A stretch of DNA of 5,785 bases from Acidimicrobiaceae bacterium. GTDB lineage: Bacteria > Actinomycetota > Acidimicrobiia > Acidimicrobiales > RAAP-2. This document shows positions 1 to 4,854 of this stretch, piece by piece (the first letter of the stretch is position 1; each line of letters starts with the position of its first letter). The position numbers and the translations under genes were made by a program. The notes beneath the pieces are model-generated. The model saw only the letters and a list, made by a program, of their open reading frames with translations, was not told the DNA's origin and did not search any database. The DNA is taken from the NCBI GenBank assembly GCA_003152555.1, contig PMAL01000145.1, forward strand, positions 1,778-7,562. The letters run 5' to 3'.

Positions 1-152
1 TCAACCCCACTGAGCGTCCACGCGAACTGCGCGGCGCTGGCGGCTTCGGCCTGCGTGCGATAGGCATTCTTCGCTGTGCCGTCGCGGTTGAAATGTGAGG
101 CGACTCGACCGATCGGCCGAGTGGCGGGCGTGGGTCGACGGCGACTCTTCAT
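1..152 (-). CDS. N-terminal part of a small unrecognised protein, cut by the left edge
   Basis: Reading the minus strand from the ATG at 152-150 gives 50 uninterrupted codons up to the window edge. The protein starts MKSRRRPTPATRPIGR and continues with HFNRDGTAKNAYRTQAEAA, then a short helix-like Ala-rich stretch. An in-frame TAG five codons upstream of the ATG bounds the start. The basic N-terminus followed by an HFNRDG-type segment reminds me of small actinobacterial proteins that end in a CxxC...H zinc-ribbon-like tail; that tail would lie outside the window, so this is recollection and inference. No Shine-Dalgarno is visible, but TAGTGT lies 9 bases before the ATG on this strand. It is divergent from the DUF3039 gene, with only 36 bases between the two starts. 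No function can be assigned. It could still be a chance open frame, since it is only 50 codons. Confidence 0.5.
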   Translation of the reverse strand, partial: MKSRRRPTPATRPIGRVASHFNRDGTAKNAYRTQAEAASAAQFAWTLSGV

Positions 153-161
153 GGCACATCG

Positions 162-181
162 ACACTACTCGTGGCTAGGGT
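162..181. promoter_or_regulatory. Divergent -10-like boxes between the left-edge gene and the DUF3039 gene
   Basis: On the plus strand TAGGGT (176-181) ends 7 bases before the ATG at 189, the spacing expected when transcription starts on the start codon itself. On the minus strand TAGTGT (167-162) ends 9 bases before the ATG at 152. The two boxes lie back to back inside a 36-base intergenic gap. No good TTGACA-like -35 is seen for either. The boxes are seen in the sequence; promoter function is inferred. Confidence 0.4.
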
Positions 182-188
182 TTTTACC

Positions 189-473
189 ATGAGCCAACAA
201 GTCGAGACCGAGGTCGTCGTACGCTCCTCGCCGACGCTGGACGACGGCGACCACGAGCGTTTCACGCACATCGTGTTAGAGGGCTATACGCCCAAGGACG
301 GCGAGTTCGTGGCGCTCGAGAATTCGGTGGTGGCGGGGATGATCAATTCAACGCCGGTGAGGGCGCTTTGCGGAAAGGTCTGGGTGCCGGGCCGGGACCC
401 GCAGAAGTATCCGCTCTGTCCAACCTGCAAGGAGATTGCGACCTCGATGGGCTGGTCGCTACCCAACGGTTAA
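189..473 (+). CDS. DUF3039 family small Cys-containing protein
   Basis: A 94-residue soluble protein of unknown function. It matches the actinobacterial DUF3039 family as I know it: an acidic DDGDHERFTHIV segment (residues 18-29), then VRALCGKVWVPGRDPQKYP (58-75) and CPTC (77-80). The three cysteines C61, C77 and C80, possibly with His22 or His27, could bind zinc; that is inference from spacing, not shown. I start it at ATG 189. An in-frame GTG at 171 would add six residues (MARVFT) outside the family core. No strong Shine-Dalgarno precedes the ATG, only an AGGG that is part of TAGGGT at 176-181, so a leaderless transcript is likely. It is divergent from the left-edge gene and is followed after 45 bases by the FMN reductase gene. 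The family assignment is fairly sure; the role is unknown. Confidence 0.85.
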   Translation: MSQQVETEVVVRSSPTLDDGDHERFTHIVLEGYTPKDGEFVALENSVVAGMINSTPVRALCGKVWVPGRDPQKYPLCPTCKEIATSMGWSLPNG

Positions 474-504
474 TTGCGGTGCTGGCGCCGTTCGCCTCGT
501 CCCG

Positions 505-510
505 TAGGCT
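505..510 (+). promoter_or_regulatory. -10 box TAGGCT before the FMN reductase gene
   Basis: TAGGCT fits the actinobacterial TANNNT -10 pattern and ends 8 bases before the ATG at 519, placing the expected transcript start at or next to the start codon. The surrounding GTAGGCTGG has no Shine-Dalgarno character of note. No convincing -35 is visible. Confidence 0.4.
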
Positions 511-518
511 GGTGCGCT

Positions 519-1124
519 ATGAAAAACATCCTTTTCCTCGTGGGCTCCCTGCGACGCGATTCGCTGAACATGCGCCTCGCCCGAGTGGCGGCGCAGAATC
601 TGCCCGAGGGATACCAAGCGACGTTCTTTGATTTAAAGGACGTGCCGATGTACAACGACGACCTTCGAGGCGAACATTCACCCGAGGGCGTGCAGCGCTT
701 GCGCGAGGCGCTGCGCAGCACCGACGGCGTCTTTTGGACGGCGCCGGAATACAATTTCGCGCTGCCGGGGATTGTGAAGAACGCCCTCGATTGGGCCAGC
801 CGTCCACTGTTGCCTCGCCACAGTTTCGTGGGTCTGCCCATGAACGCCGCCGTGGCGACGATCTCGGCCACGAATGGCATTCGTTCGTTGAACGATCTCA
901 AGCGCATCTGGAGCAGTTGCGGCGGATTCACGGTGACGACGTTTGACTTTGTTCTCCAACTCGCCCCATCGAAGTTGGTCGAAGAAAGTGGTTTCGAGAC
1001 GCTTGAACCAGTGTCGTTAGACAAGCTGCGATTGGCGATTGGTCACTTCGTGCGGGCAGTTGAAGGTGACGTCGGCGCCGTGGTGACGGCCAACTGGGTT
1101 GCCTTCGTAGAATCGCAACCATGA
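519..1124 (+). CDS. NAD(P)H-dependent FMN reductase (flavodoxin-like fold)
   Basis: A 201-residue cytosolic flavoprotein of the NADPH-dependent FMN reductase family (PF03358), which passes electrons from NAD(P)H to FMN or to quinone, azo, chromate or iron(III) acceptors depending on the member. The N-terminal strand and phosphate loop read LFLVGSLRRDSLNMRLA (5-21), the family's GSxRxxSxN FMN-phosphate motif. The second signature, APEYNFALPGIVKNALDW (75-92), matches the PEYNxSxPGxLKNAIDW consensus with Phe-Ala in place of the usual variable residue and Ser. Length is normal for the family. I start at ATG 519 because the glycine-loop strand begins right after it; an in-frame start at 474 would add an unrelated 15-residue tail. 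The stop overlaps the next gene's start as ATGA (1121-1124), so the amidotransferase may be translationally coupled. The natural acceptor cannot be told from the sequence. Confidence 0.93.
   Translation: MKNILFLVGSLRRDSLNMRLARVAAQNLPEGYQATFFDLKDVPMYNDDLRGEHSPEGVQRLREALRSTDGVFWTAPEYNFALPGIVKNALDWASRPLLPRHSFVGLPMNAAVATISATNGIRSLNDLKRIWSSCGGFTVTTFDFVLQLAPSKLVEESGFETLEPVSLDKLRLAIGHFVRAVEGDVGAVVTANWVAFVESQP
1108..1113 (+). promoter_or_regulatory. -10 box TAGAAT inside the reductase gene, before the amidotransferase
   Basis: TAGAAT ends 7 bases before the ATG at 1121. It lies inside the last codons of the FMN reductase gene, so the amidotransferase could have its own leaderless transcript as well as coupled translation from the upstream message. 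No Shine-Dalgarno is seen in front of this ATG. TGACGG (1084-1089), 18 bases upstream of the box, is a weak -35 candidate. Confidence 0.4.
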
Positions 1125-1804
1125 CGTCGCGCGCGCTCTTCCTGCGTCACCACTATGAGGACCGACCGGGGTTGGTGGGCGAAGCTTTCGAGGCGCGTGA
1201 CTTCGAGGTCAGCGTGGTCATGATGGACGAAGAGAGTCCCACGCCGTCGGTTGAGGGATTCGACGTGCTCGTGATACTTGGTTCGAAACACGCGGTCTAC
1301 GACGAAGCAGTCGAGGCGGCGTGGTTCGGTCGTGAACTCGACGTCATTGCCCAGGCCGAACAATTGGACGTTCCCATTTTTGGCATTTGTTTCGGGGCCC
1401 AAGCGCTATGTCTGTACCACGGGGGCGTCGTCGAACTCTCCAGTGCACCCGAAGTTGGCTGGTTTAGCATTGACGAGCACAATGAGTCGGGCATTGGTGC
1501 GGGGCCATGGTTCGAATTTCACTTCGATCACTGCACGCTGCCCGCCGGGGCGGAGCTGTGGGCGACCTCGCCGGGAGCGGTGCAAGCCTTCGCCGTCGGA
1601 AAGAACGTTGGCGTGCAGTTCCATCCCGAAGTCGACGACGCACAATTAGCCGACTGGTTCGCCAGTGGCGATGACAATGGTGCTCGAAGTCTGGGCGTTG
1701 ATCCAATCGAGTTGCTCGCCGAAACCGCCCGTGAAACACCGGCCGCCCGTCTGCGCGCATTCGCGCTCGTTGATCTGTTCCTCGCGCACATCGCTCGCCC
1801 GTAG
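1121..1804 (+). CDS. Class I glutamine amidotransferase (GMP synthase-like GATase domain protein)
   Basis: A 227-residue stand-alone class I (triad) glutamine amidotransferase, an enzyme type that hydrolyses glutamine or a gamma-glutamyl amide or peptide. The nucleophile elbow is FGICFGAQ (87-94) with Cys90. The other triad members are His168 and Glu170 in VGVQFHPEV (163-171). An oxyanion-type loop, VLVILGSKHAVYD (49-61), and the EVGWFSI segment (111-117) are typical of the GMP synthase-like group. The WFEFHFDH stretch (130-137) matches the family's F/W-x-x-H-x-D substrate region. The roughly 55-residue tail after Glu170 is helical-looking and has no added synthase domain, so this is not GuaA itself. 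The partner or substrate is unknown; relatives include peptidases and gamma-glutamyl hydrolases of polyamines. It overlaps the upstream flavin reductase by four bases, hinting at joint expression. The catalytic triad is intact, so an active enzyme is expected. Confidence 0.92.
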   Translation: MTSRALFLRHHYEDRPGLVGEAFEARDFEVSVVMMDEESPTPSVEGFDVLVILGSKHAVYDEAVEAAWFGRELDVIAQAEQLDVPIFGICFGAQALCLYHGGVVELSSAPEVGWFSIDEHNESGIGAGPWFEFHFDHCTLPAGAELWATSPGAVQAFAVGKNVGVQFHPEVDDAQLADWFASGDDNGARSLGVDPIELLAETARETPAARLRAFALVDLFLAHIARP

Positions 1805-1838
1805 CGGCAACAGAATTTTGGACGTGAACGGGCCTCAG

Positions 1839-1844
1839 TAGGCT
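1839..1844 (+). promoter_or_regulatory. -10 box TAGGCT before the RNA methyltransferase gene
   Basis: TAGGCT ends 6 bases before the GTG at 1851, in a 46-base intergenic gap. The same heptamer GTAGGCT also precedes the FMN reductase gene (504-510). TTTTGG (1816-1821), 17 bases upstream, is a possible poor -35. There is no clear Shine-Dalgarno, so a leaderless start on the GTG is the likely reading. Confidence 0.4.
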
Positions 1845-1850
1845 TGACCG

Positions 1851-3074
1851 GTGAGTAGTACGCCTCTTCCTGAACTTTCCAGCGTCGTTCGCGTGGAACG
1901 ACCGGCCACCGGCGGTGGCGTCGGTCGCCTGGACGACGGTCGCGTGGTCTTCGTACGCCACAGCCTTCCTGGAGAACTGGTCCGCGTTGAAATTACGGAG
2001 ACCACGACTTCATTCTCGCGCGGCGACGCGGTGGAAATTCTCGAACCCAGTGTCGAACGAGTCATCCCGCCCTGCCCGTACGCGCATCCCGGCGGGTGTG
2101 GGGGATGCGATCTCCAACACGCGTCGTTCGCGGCTCAATCGTCCTGGAAGGCAGCGGTCGTCGCCGAGCACCTCAAGCGCATCGGTGGGATTGAGCGCGA
2201 CGTCCAGATCATTTCGCCACCGAGTCCCGCGCACGCGTCGCGAACGCGACTGCGTTGCGCGGTGAACGAGCAGGGTCAGTTGTGCTTGCGCGCGGCTCGC
2301 TCGCACGATCTCGTCGCGATTGACGCCTGCTGGATTGCCGAAAGTGGCTTCTTGCCGGCCTTCGCCACGTCGTGGGACGGGGCTGAGGAAGTGGAACTTC
2401 GCGCGATCGGCGACGGAGAACCGTTCGCCGTGGTGAAGCGCGATACTCATCGCGGCATGATGTACGAACTCTGTTCGCTACACGGCGAGCCGCTCGAGCC
2501 TTCCACGCACTCTCGCGTGGGGGTGCAGGACACGTATTTTTCGGTGTCACCGAGATCATTCTGGCAGTCGCATCGTGATGCGCCTGACCTGCTGTTGGCG
2601 ACCGTGTGCGACTTCGCCCAGGTCCAACCCGACGATCACGTCTGTGATCTTTTTAGCGGGGTGGGGCTCTTCGCGGTCCCGCTCGCCAAGGCGGTGGGAC
2701 CGGGCGGACGGGTGACCGCGGTCGAGCAGTCACCCTACGCCGTTCGCGACGCGAGACAAAATGGCGACGGACTGCGCCAACTAAAAGTGCGAGAGTGGTC
2801 AGTCTCACCACGAGCGATAAACGATGCGGTCGCTGCGGGTGACCTCGTGGTGATCGACCCACCGCGTGGAGGATTGGCCAAGGGTGTCGCCGACGCACTC
2901 GTGCGTCGCGCGCCGCGACGGATTGTCTACGTATCCTGTGACGCGGCCACGCTGGCACGCGACCTTAAATCCTTGATAACCGGGGGATACGTGCTCGACA
3001 AACTCCGTGTATTTGACCTATTTCCAATGACCGAGCACGTTGAATCGGTCGCGATACTTGACAAGACCATATAA
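1851..3074 (+). CDS. TrmA/RlmC/RlmD-family 23S rRNA or tRNA (uracil-5-)-methyltransferase
   Basis: A 407-residue class I SAM-dependent RNA methyltransferase that makes 5-methyluridine in tRNA or 23S rRNA. In order: an N-terminal TRAM RNA-binding domain (about 10-68); a [4Fe-4S] cluster motif CPYAHPGGCGGC (75-86) with Cys75, Cys83 and Cys86, plus a likely fourth ligand, Cys160 in DACW; a central RNA-binding region; then the Rossmann methyltransferase domain. That domain has FWQSH (237-241), the SAM loop CDLFSGVGLFAVPLA (265-279), VEQSPYAV (291-298), and DPPRGG (336-341). The catalytic nucleophile is Cys363 in VYVSCDAATLARDL and the general base is Glu398 in FPMTEHVESV. FWQxH instead of the E. 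coli FxQxN form is, from memory, usual in actinobacterial members. The GTG start is chosen because the TRAM domain begins right after it. The cluster and catalytic residues are intact. Motifs alone do not say whether the target is tRNA U54 or an rRNA uridine, so I give no gene symbol. Confidence 0.93.
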   Translation: MSSTPLPELSSVVRVERPATGGGVGRLDDGRVVFVRHSLPGELVRVEITETTTSFSRGDAVEILEPSVERVIPPCPYAHPGGCGGCDLQHASFAAQSSWKAAVVAEHLKRIGGIERDVQIISPPSPAHASRTRLRCAVNEQGQLCLRAARSHDLVAIDACWIAESGFLPAFATSWDGAEEVELRAIGDGEPFAVVKRDTHRGMMYELCSLHGEPLEPSTHSRVGVQDTYFSVSPRSFWQSHRDAPDLLLATVCDFAQVQPDDHVCDLFSGVGLFAVPLAKAVGPGGRVTAVEQSPYAVRDARQNGDGLRQLKVREWSVSPRAINDAVAAGDLVVIDPPRGGLAKGVADALVRRAPRRIVYVSCDAATLARDLKSLITGGYVLDKLRVFDLFPMTEHVESVAILDKTI

Positions 3075-3085
3075 AAGGGTAGAGA
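3058..3085 (+). promoter_or_regulatory. Possible promoter for the HicA-like gene
   Basis: A perfect TTGACA (3058-3063) lies in the last codons of the methyltransferase gene. Sixteen bases further is TAGAGA (3080-3085), a poor -10 that lacks the final T. TATAAA (3070-3075) is a better -10 by sequence but is not spaced for this -35. A start near 3092 would give a leader of about 42 bases holding the paired hairpins described at 3094-3125. Confidence 0.3.
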
Positions 3086-3093
3086 GTGCTGTT

Positions 3094-3127
3094 GAGGGCG
3101 GAAGACCTCGGCCCTCATTCGAGGGGG
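3094..3127 (+). promoter_or_regulatory. Leader with two mutually exclusive hairpins around the Shine-Dalgarno of the HicA-like gene
   Basis: Three complementary elements follow one another: GAGGGC (3094-3099), GCCCTC (3111-3116) and GAGGGGG (3121-3127). The middle one can pair with the first (6 bp, 11-base loop) or with the third (CCCTC 3112-3116 with GAGGG 3121-3125, 5 bp, ATTC tetraloop), but not with both. The third element is the Shine-Dalgarno of the GTG at 3134, so the second fold would hide it and the first would free it. The complementarity is seen; a switch is inference. Confidence 0.35.
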
Positions 3128-3133
3128 TTGACC

Positions 3134-3412
3134 GTGTCAATCAAGTTGGATCACCACCACCGAATTACCGTCCAGAAGGTCTTCGGACACCCGCTTAATC
3201 ACAACATCAAGTGGCACGACGTGTGCGTGTTGCTTGAGCGTTTCGGTGATGTGCACGAAACACACAATGGCAATTGGGCCGTCACCTTGGACGGCGAAAT
3301 ACTTTCTTTTGGCTCGAGCCGCGCCCGTGATCTGAGCGAAGATCAGGTCATCAAGGTTCGACGCTTTCTTCAAGCACAGGGAGTGACCCCAAAAGCGTTC
3401 AAAGCGGCGTAG
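3134..3412 (+). CDS. Small HicA-like conserved protein
   Basis: A 92-residue basic, histidine-rich soluble protein. The core, IKWHDVCVLLERFGDV (25-40), then HETHNGNWAVTLDGE (41-55), RDLSEDQVIKVRRFLQ (65-80) and a closing AQGV, follows the helix-strand-strand-helix order of HicA mRNA-interferase folds (helix, then a strand pair carrying a His near a glycine, then a C-terminal helix). Similar small proteins of unknown function are, from memory, common in actinobacteria. Two starts are possible. I choose GTG 3134, preceded by GAGGGGG at 3121-3127, because the conserved-looking part begins at HHHRITVQ just after it. An in-frame GTG at 3086 (AAAGGG at 3074-3079) would add 16 residues. No HicB-like antitoxin lies beside it: the neighbours are the methyltransferase and yaaA. 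It should therefore not be called a toxin on this evidence. His44 is the only plausible match to the HicA active-site His. Fold similarity is a moderate-confidence reading. Confidence 0.6.
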   Translation: MSIKLDHHHRITVQKVFGHPLNHNIKWHDVCVLLERFGDVHETHNGNWAVTLDGEILSFGSSRARDLSEDQVIKVRRFLQAQGVTPKAFKAA

Positions 3413-3419
3413 TCCGCTT
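3402..3419 (+). terminator. Short hairpin across the stop of the HicA-like gene
   Basis: AAGCGG (3402-3407) and CCGCTT (3414-3419) form a 6-bp stem with a 6-base loop that contains the TAG stop. No T-run follows, so it is not a classical intrinsic terminator; it might end or stabilise the short HicA-like transcript before the yaaA promoter. Could be chance. Confidence 0.25.
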
Positions 3420-3426
3420 CAGCCGA

Positions 3427-3432
3427 TACCGT
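3427..3432 (+). promoter_or_regulatory. -10 box TACCGT before yaaA
   Basis: TACCGT ends 7 bases before the GTG at 3440, in the 27-base gap after the HicA-like gene. TATGGT (3432-3437) also fits TANNNT but sits only 2 bases from the GTG, too close to serve it. No Shine-Dalgarno precedes the GTG, which favours a leaderless message. Confidence 0.35.
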
Positions 3433-3439
3433 ATGGTCC

Positions 3440-4228
3440 GTGCCCCGTCGACTCTTCGTGCTCCTGCCGCCGTCGGAGGGCAAGGAGTCAGGTGGATCAC
3501 GCGCGACGAAGATCGGGACGTTCGACGCCGAACTTGAAGCGCCTCGAAAAGAAGTGCTCGCCGCACTGGGCGAGCTGTTGGACCGAGGTAATGCGAGCGA
3601 CATCGAAAAGACACTTCGAGTTCACGGGGCACTTCTGGAACGGGCGATTGCGTCGACGCGTGCACTGACCGAGCAACGAGCCCTTCTTTTGCCCGCGTGG
3701 CGACGTTACAGCGGCGTGGTGTGGGGTCACCTTGAACCCGCGACGTTGAGTAGCGCGCAGCGACGGCGGATTCTTGTCCCTTCGGGTCTCTACGGACTCA
3801 CGACCGCCCAGGACCCCATCGGTGACTACCGGATGAAGATGAACGTTGTGCTGTCCCCGCTGGGTGGTCTCGCGACCTACTGGCGACCGCGAGTAACCCC
3901 GGTGCTCGTTAGTCACGTCGCTGGGTCCGTCGTGGTGAACCTGCTGCCCACCGAGCACGCCACAGCACTCGACCTCACTCAACTCCGTACGTCATGTCAA
4001 CTGGTGAGCGTTCGTTTCGTGGTCGACGGCGATGAAGTAGTGGCGGGCCACGAGGCCAAAGCCGTAAAGGGAATCCTGGCTCGCCAGCTGCTCGACCGGG
4101 GGCTCGGGGCGCTCGACACATTTGATTGGCAGGGTTGGCGCACGGACGTTGACGCCGGCACGAGTCGCACGGTGGCCCCACGAGTGAAAGCCCGCGAGGC
4201 TGCTATCACCTTCTACGGTCGGACCTAG
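3440..4228 (+). CDS. yaaA: Peroxide stress protein YaaA (DUF328/UPF0246 family)
   Basis: A 262-residue cytosolic protein of the YaaA family. In E. coli, YaaA limits DNA and protein damage during hydrogen peroxide stress by lowering available intracellular iron, and its fold has been linked to DNA binding. Family features in order: the N-terminal LLPPSEGK (8-15), the actinobacterial form of this motif; RRYSGVVWGHL (88-98); the long central signature PSGLYGLTTAQDPIGDYRMK (114-133); LATYWRPRVTPVL (144-156); VVNLLPTEHATAL (165-177); and the C-terminal HEAKAVKGILAR (204-215) with conserved His, Lys and Arg. Length agrees with the family's usual 250-260 residues. GTG 3440 is chosen because the LLPPSEGK strand follows directly; the nearby ATG at 3433 is out of frame. 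The gene is 27 bases after the HicA-like gene and 10 bases before the membrane-protein gene. No peroxide-regulator site was recognised. Confidence 0.92.
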   Translation: MPRRLFVLLPPSEGKESGGSRATKIGTFDAELEAPRKEVLAALGELLDRGNASDIEKTLRVHGALLERAIASTRALTEQRALLLPAWRRYSGVVWGHLEPATLSSAQRRRILVPSGLYGLTTAQDPIGDYRMKMNVVLSPLGGLATYWRPRVTPVLVSHVAGSVVVNLLPTEHATALDLTQLRTSCQLVSVRFVVDGDEVVAGHEAKAVKGILARQLLDRGLGALDTFDWQGWRTDVDAGTSRTVAPRVKAREAAITFYGRT

Positions 4229-4231
4229 TGT
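4226..4231 (+). promoter_or_regulatory. -10 box TAGTGT overlapping the yaaA stop codon
   Basis: TAGTGT begins on the TAG stop of yaaA and ends 7 bases before the ATG at 4239. The TGGCGCC between them has no Shine-Dalgarno. As with the neighbouring genes, this points to a leaderless start although the genes are only 10 bases apart. Confidence 0.4.
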
Positions 4232-4238
4232 TGGCGCC

Positions 4239-4757
4239 ATGCCATCGAGTGAAGTGCTAGTAGAACAGCGGCTTCGCACGATTGTACGTGCCGCCGTCCT
4301 CGCATTAGCTCTAGCACTGTGTCTGAACGTCGGTGTAGTGATGGCGAACACAACCGACGGACATTCCCTACCGGCGTTGGCTGTGTCGATCGCCGTTTTG
4401 GTCTTGCTAGTTCTGTTGTCCCTTTTCTTGCTGGCACTTCGCGTTGTGGTTCGAGTGATATATGGGTCTCACGGCCCGTTGCTCGAAGTGGCCTATGGTC
4501 CCGGAGGGTTTCTGCGCCAAGTCTTCGGACCGGAACAAATTGTGTCGGCCACGAAGTACGATGTCTCGTTCCTGCTGTCGGACGGTTGGGGCTATCGCGG
4601 CAGTCTTAAATTCTTGCGCAGGGCCTCGCTGGTGACGCGCCGGGGTGACGCGTTGCGGCTCGATCTGGTGGGCGGCCAACGGTTCATTGTGACGGTTGAC
4701 GAACCGGAAACCTTCGCGGCCGCCCTTCGCTTCTCTTCAGAATCGCCATCGCCGTGA
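4239..4757 (+). CDS. Two-TM membrane protein with a C-terminal soluble GWGYR domain
   Basis: A 172-residue membrane protein of unknown function. After a short polar N-terminus (1-13, with Arg11, Arg13 and Arg17 near the membrane) come two hydrophobic helices, about 14-36 and 44-70, joined by a short loop (ANTTDGHSLP). The rest is a small soluble, strand-rich domain: EVAYGPGGFLRQVFGPEQIV (83-102), then GWGYRGSLKF (116-125), then RRGDALRLDLVGGQRFIVTV (134-153) and EPETFAAAL (155-163). This W-GWGYR / RxGxALxLxLxxGxxFxVTxDxPExFAxxL pattern recurs in actinobacterial two-TM proteins and resembles bacterial PH-like domains, though I cannot name the exact family. By the positive-inside rule both termini are probably cytoplasmic. 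The ATG is the first in frame and gives an 11-base offset from the yaaA stop. Membrane location is secure; function is not. Confidence 0.8.
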   Translation: MPSSEVLVEQRLRTIVRAAVLALALALCLNVGVVMANTTDGHSLPALAVSIAVLVLLVLLSLFLLALRVVVRVIYGSHGPLLEVAYGPGGFLRQVFGPEQIVSATKYDVSFLLSDGWGYRGSLKFLRRASLVTRRGDALRLDLVGGQRFIVTVDEPETFAAALRFSSESPSP

Positions 4758-4792
4758 GGGACGTTGCACTATCGAGTCGAATATTGGTGCCG

Positions 4793-4810
4793 CATAATCG
4801 CTTCTATGCT
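4793..4810 (+). promoter_or_regulatory. Candidate promoter region for the acyl-CoA mutase gene
   Basis: The 97-base gap between the membrane protein and the mutase is the longest gap on the plus strand except the left-edge region. It holds two -10-like boxes, CATAAT (4793-4798) and TATGCT (4805-4810), and TTGCAC (4764-4769) and TATTGG (4782-4787) as weak -35 candidates; only TATTGG/TATGCT has a normal 17-base spacer. Either box would give a leader of roughly 38-55 bases. A GCAGCAA direct repeat lies in that leader (4812-4818 and 4835-4841). Promoter choice is uncertain. Confidence 0.3.
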
Positions 4811-4842
4811 TGCAGCAACGCCGCGGAATCGTTAGCAGCAAT

Positions 4843-4850
4843 GGAGGGAG
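4843..4850 (+). promoter_or_regulatory. Strong Shine-Dalgarno GGAGGGAG of the mutase gene
   Basis: GGAGGGAG ends 4 bases before the GTG at 4855 (GGAGGG ends 6 before it), close to ideal. It fixes the GTG at 4855 as the start; another GTG at 4850 is out of frame and inside the Shine-Dalgarno. It is by far the strongest ribosome-binding site in the window. Confidence 0.75.
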
Positions 4851-4854
4851 TGTC

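Noticed and set aside
171..188. Upstream GTG start (171) for the DUF3039 gene
   Set aside because: Adds six residues outside the family core, has no Shine-Dalgarno, and would put the TAGGGT box inside the coding region; ATG 189 fits better.
470..1024. Long minus-strand open frame (184 codons) opposite the FMN reductase gene
   Set aside because: It is antisense to a gene with clear FMN reductase motifs, its product is Arg/Ser/Thr-rich with no recognisable domain, and such frames are common opposite GC-rich genes.
1830..1845. Hairpin GGGCCT-cagt-AGGCTT between the amidotransferase and the methyltransferase, considered as a terminator or Shine-Dalgarno blocker
   Set aside because: Only four Watson-Crick pairs plus two G-T wobbles and no T-run; it overlaps the TAGGCT box, so if that promoter is used it would not be in the methyltransferase transcript.
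1464..1961. Minus-strand open frame of 165 codons opposite the amidotransferase and methyltransferase starts
   Set aside because: Arg-rich low-complexity translation with no motif, spanning two well-supported plus-strand genes; a shadow frame.
3497..3982. 161-codon minus-strand open frame opposite yaaA
   Set aside because: Antisense to a gene with full-length YaaA motifs; its translation shows no domain and no start signal.
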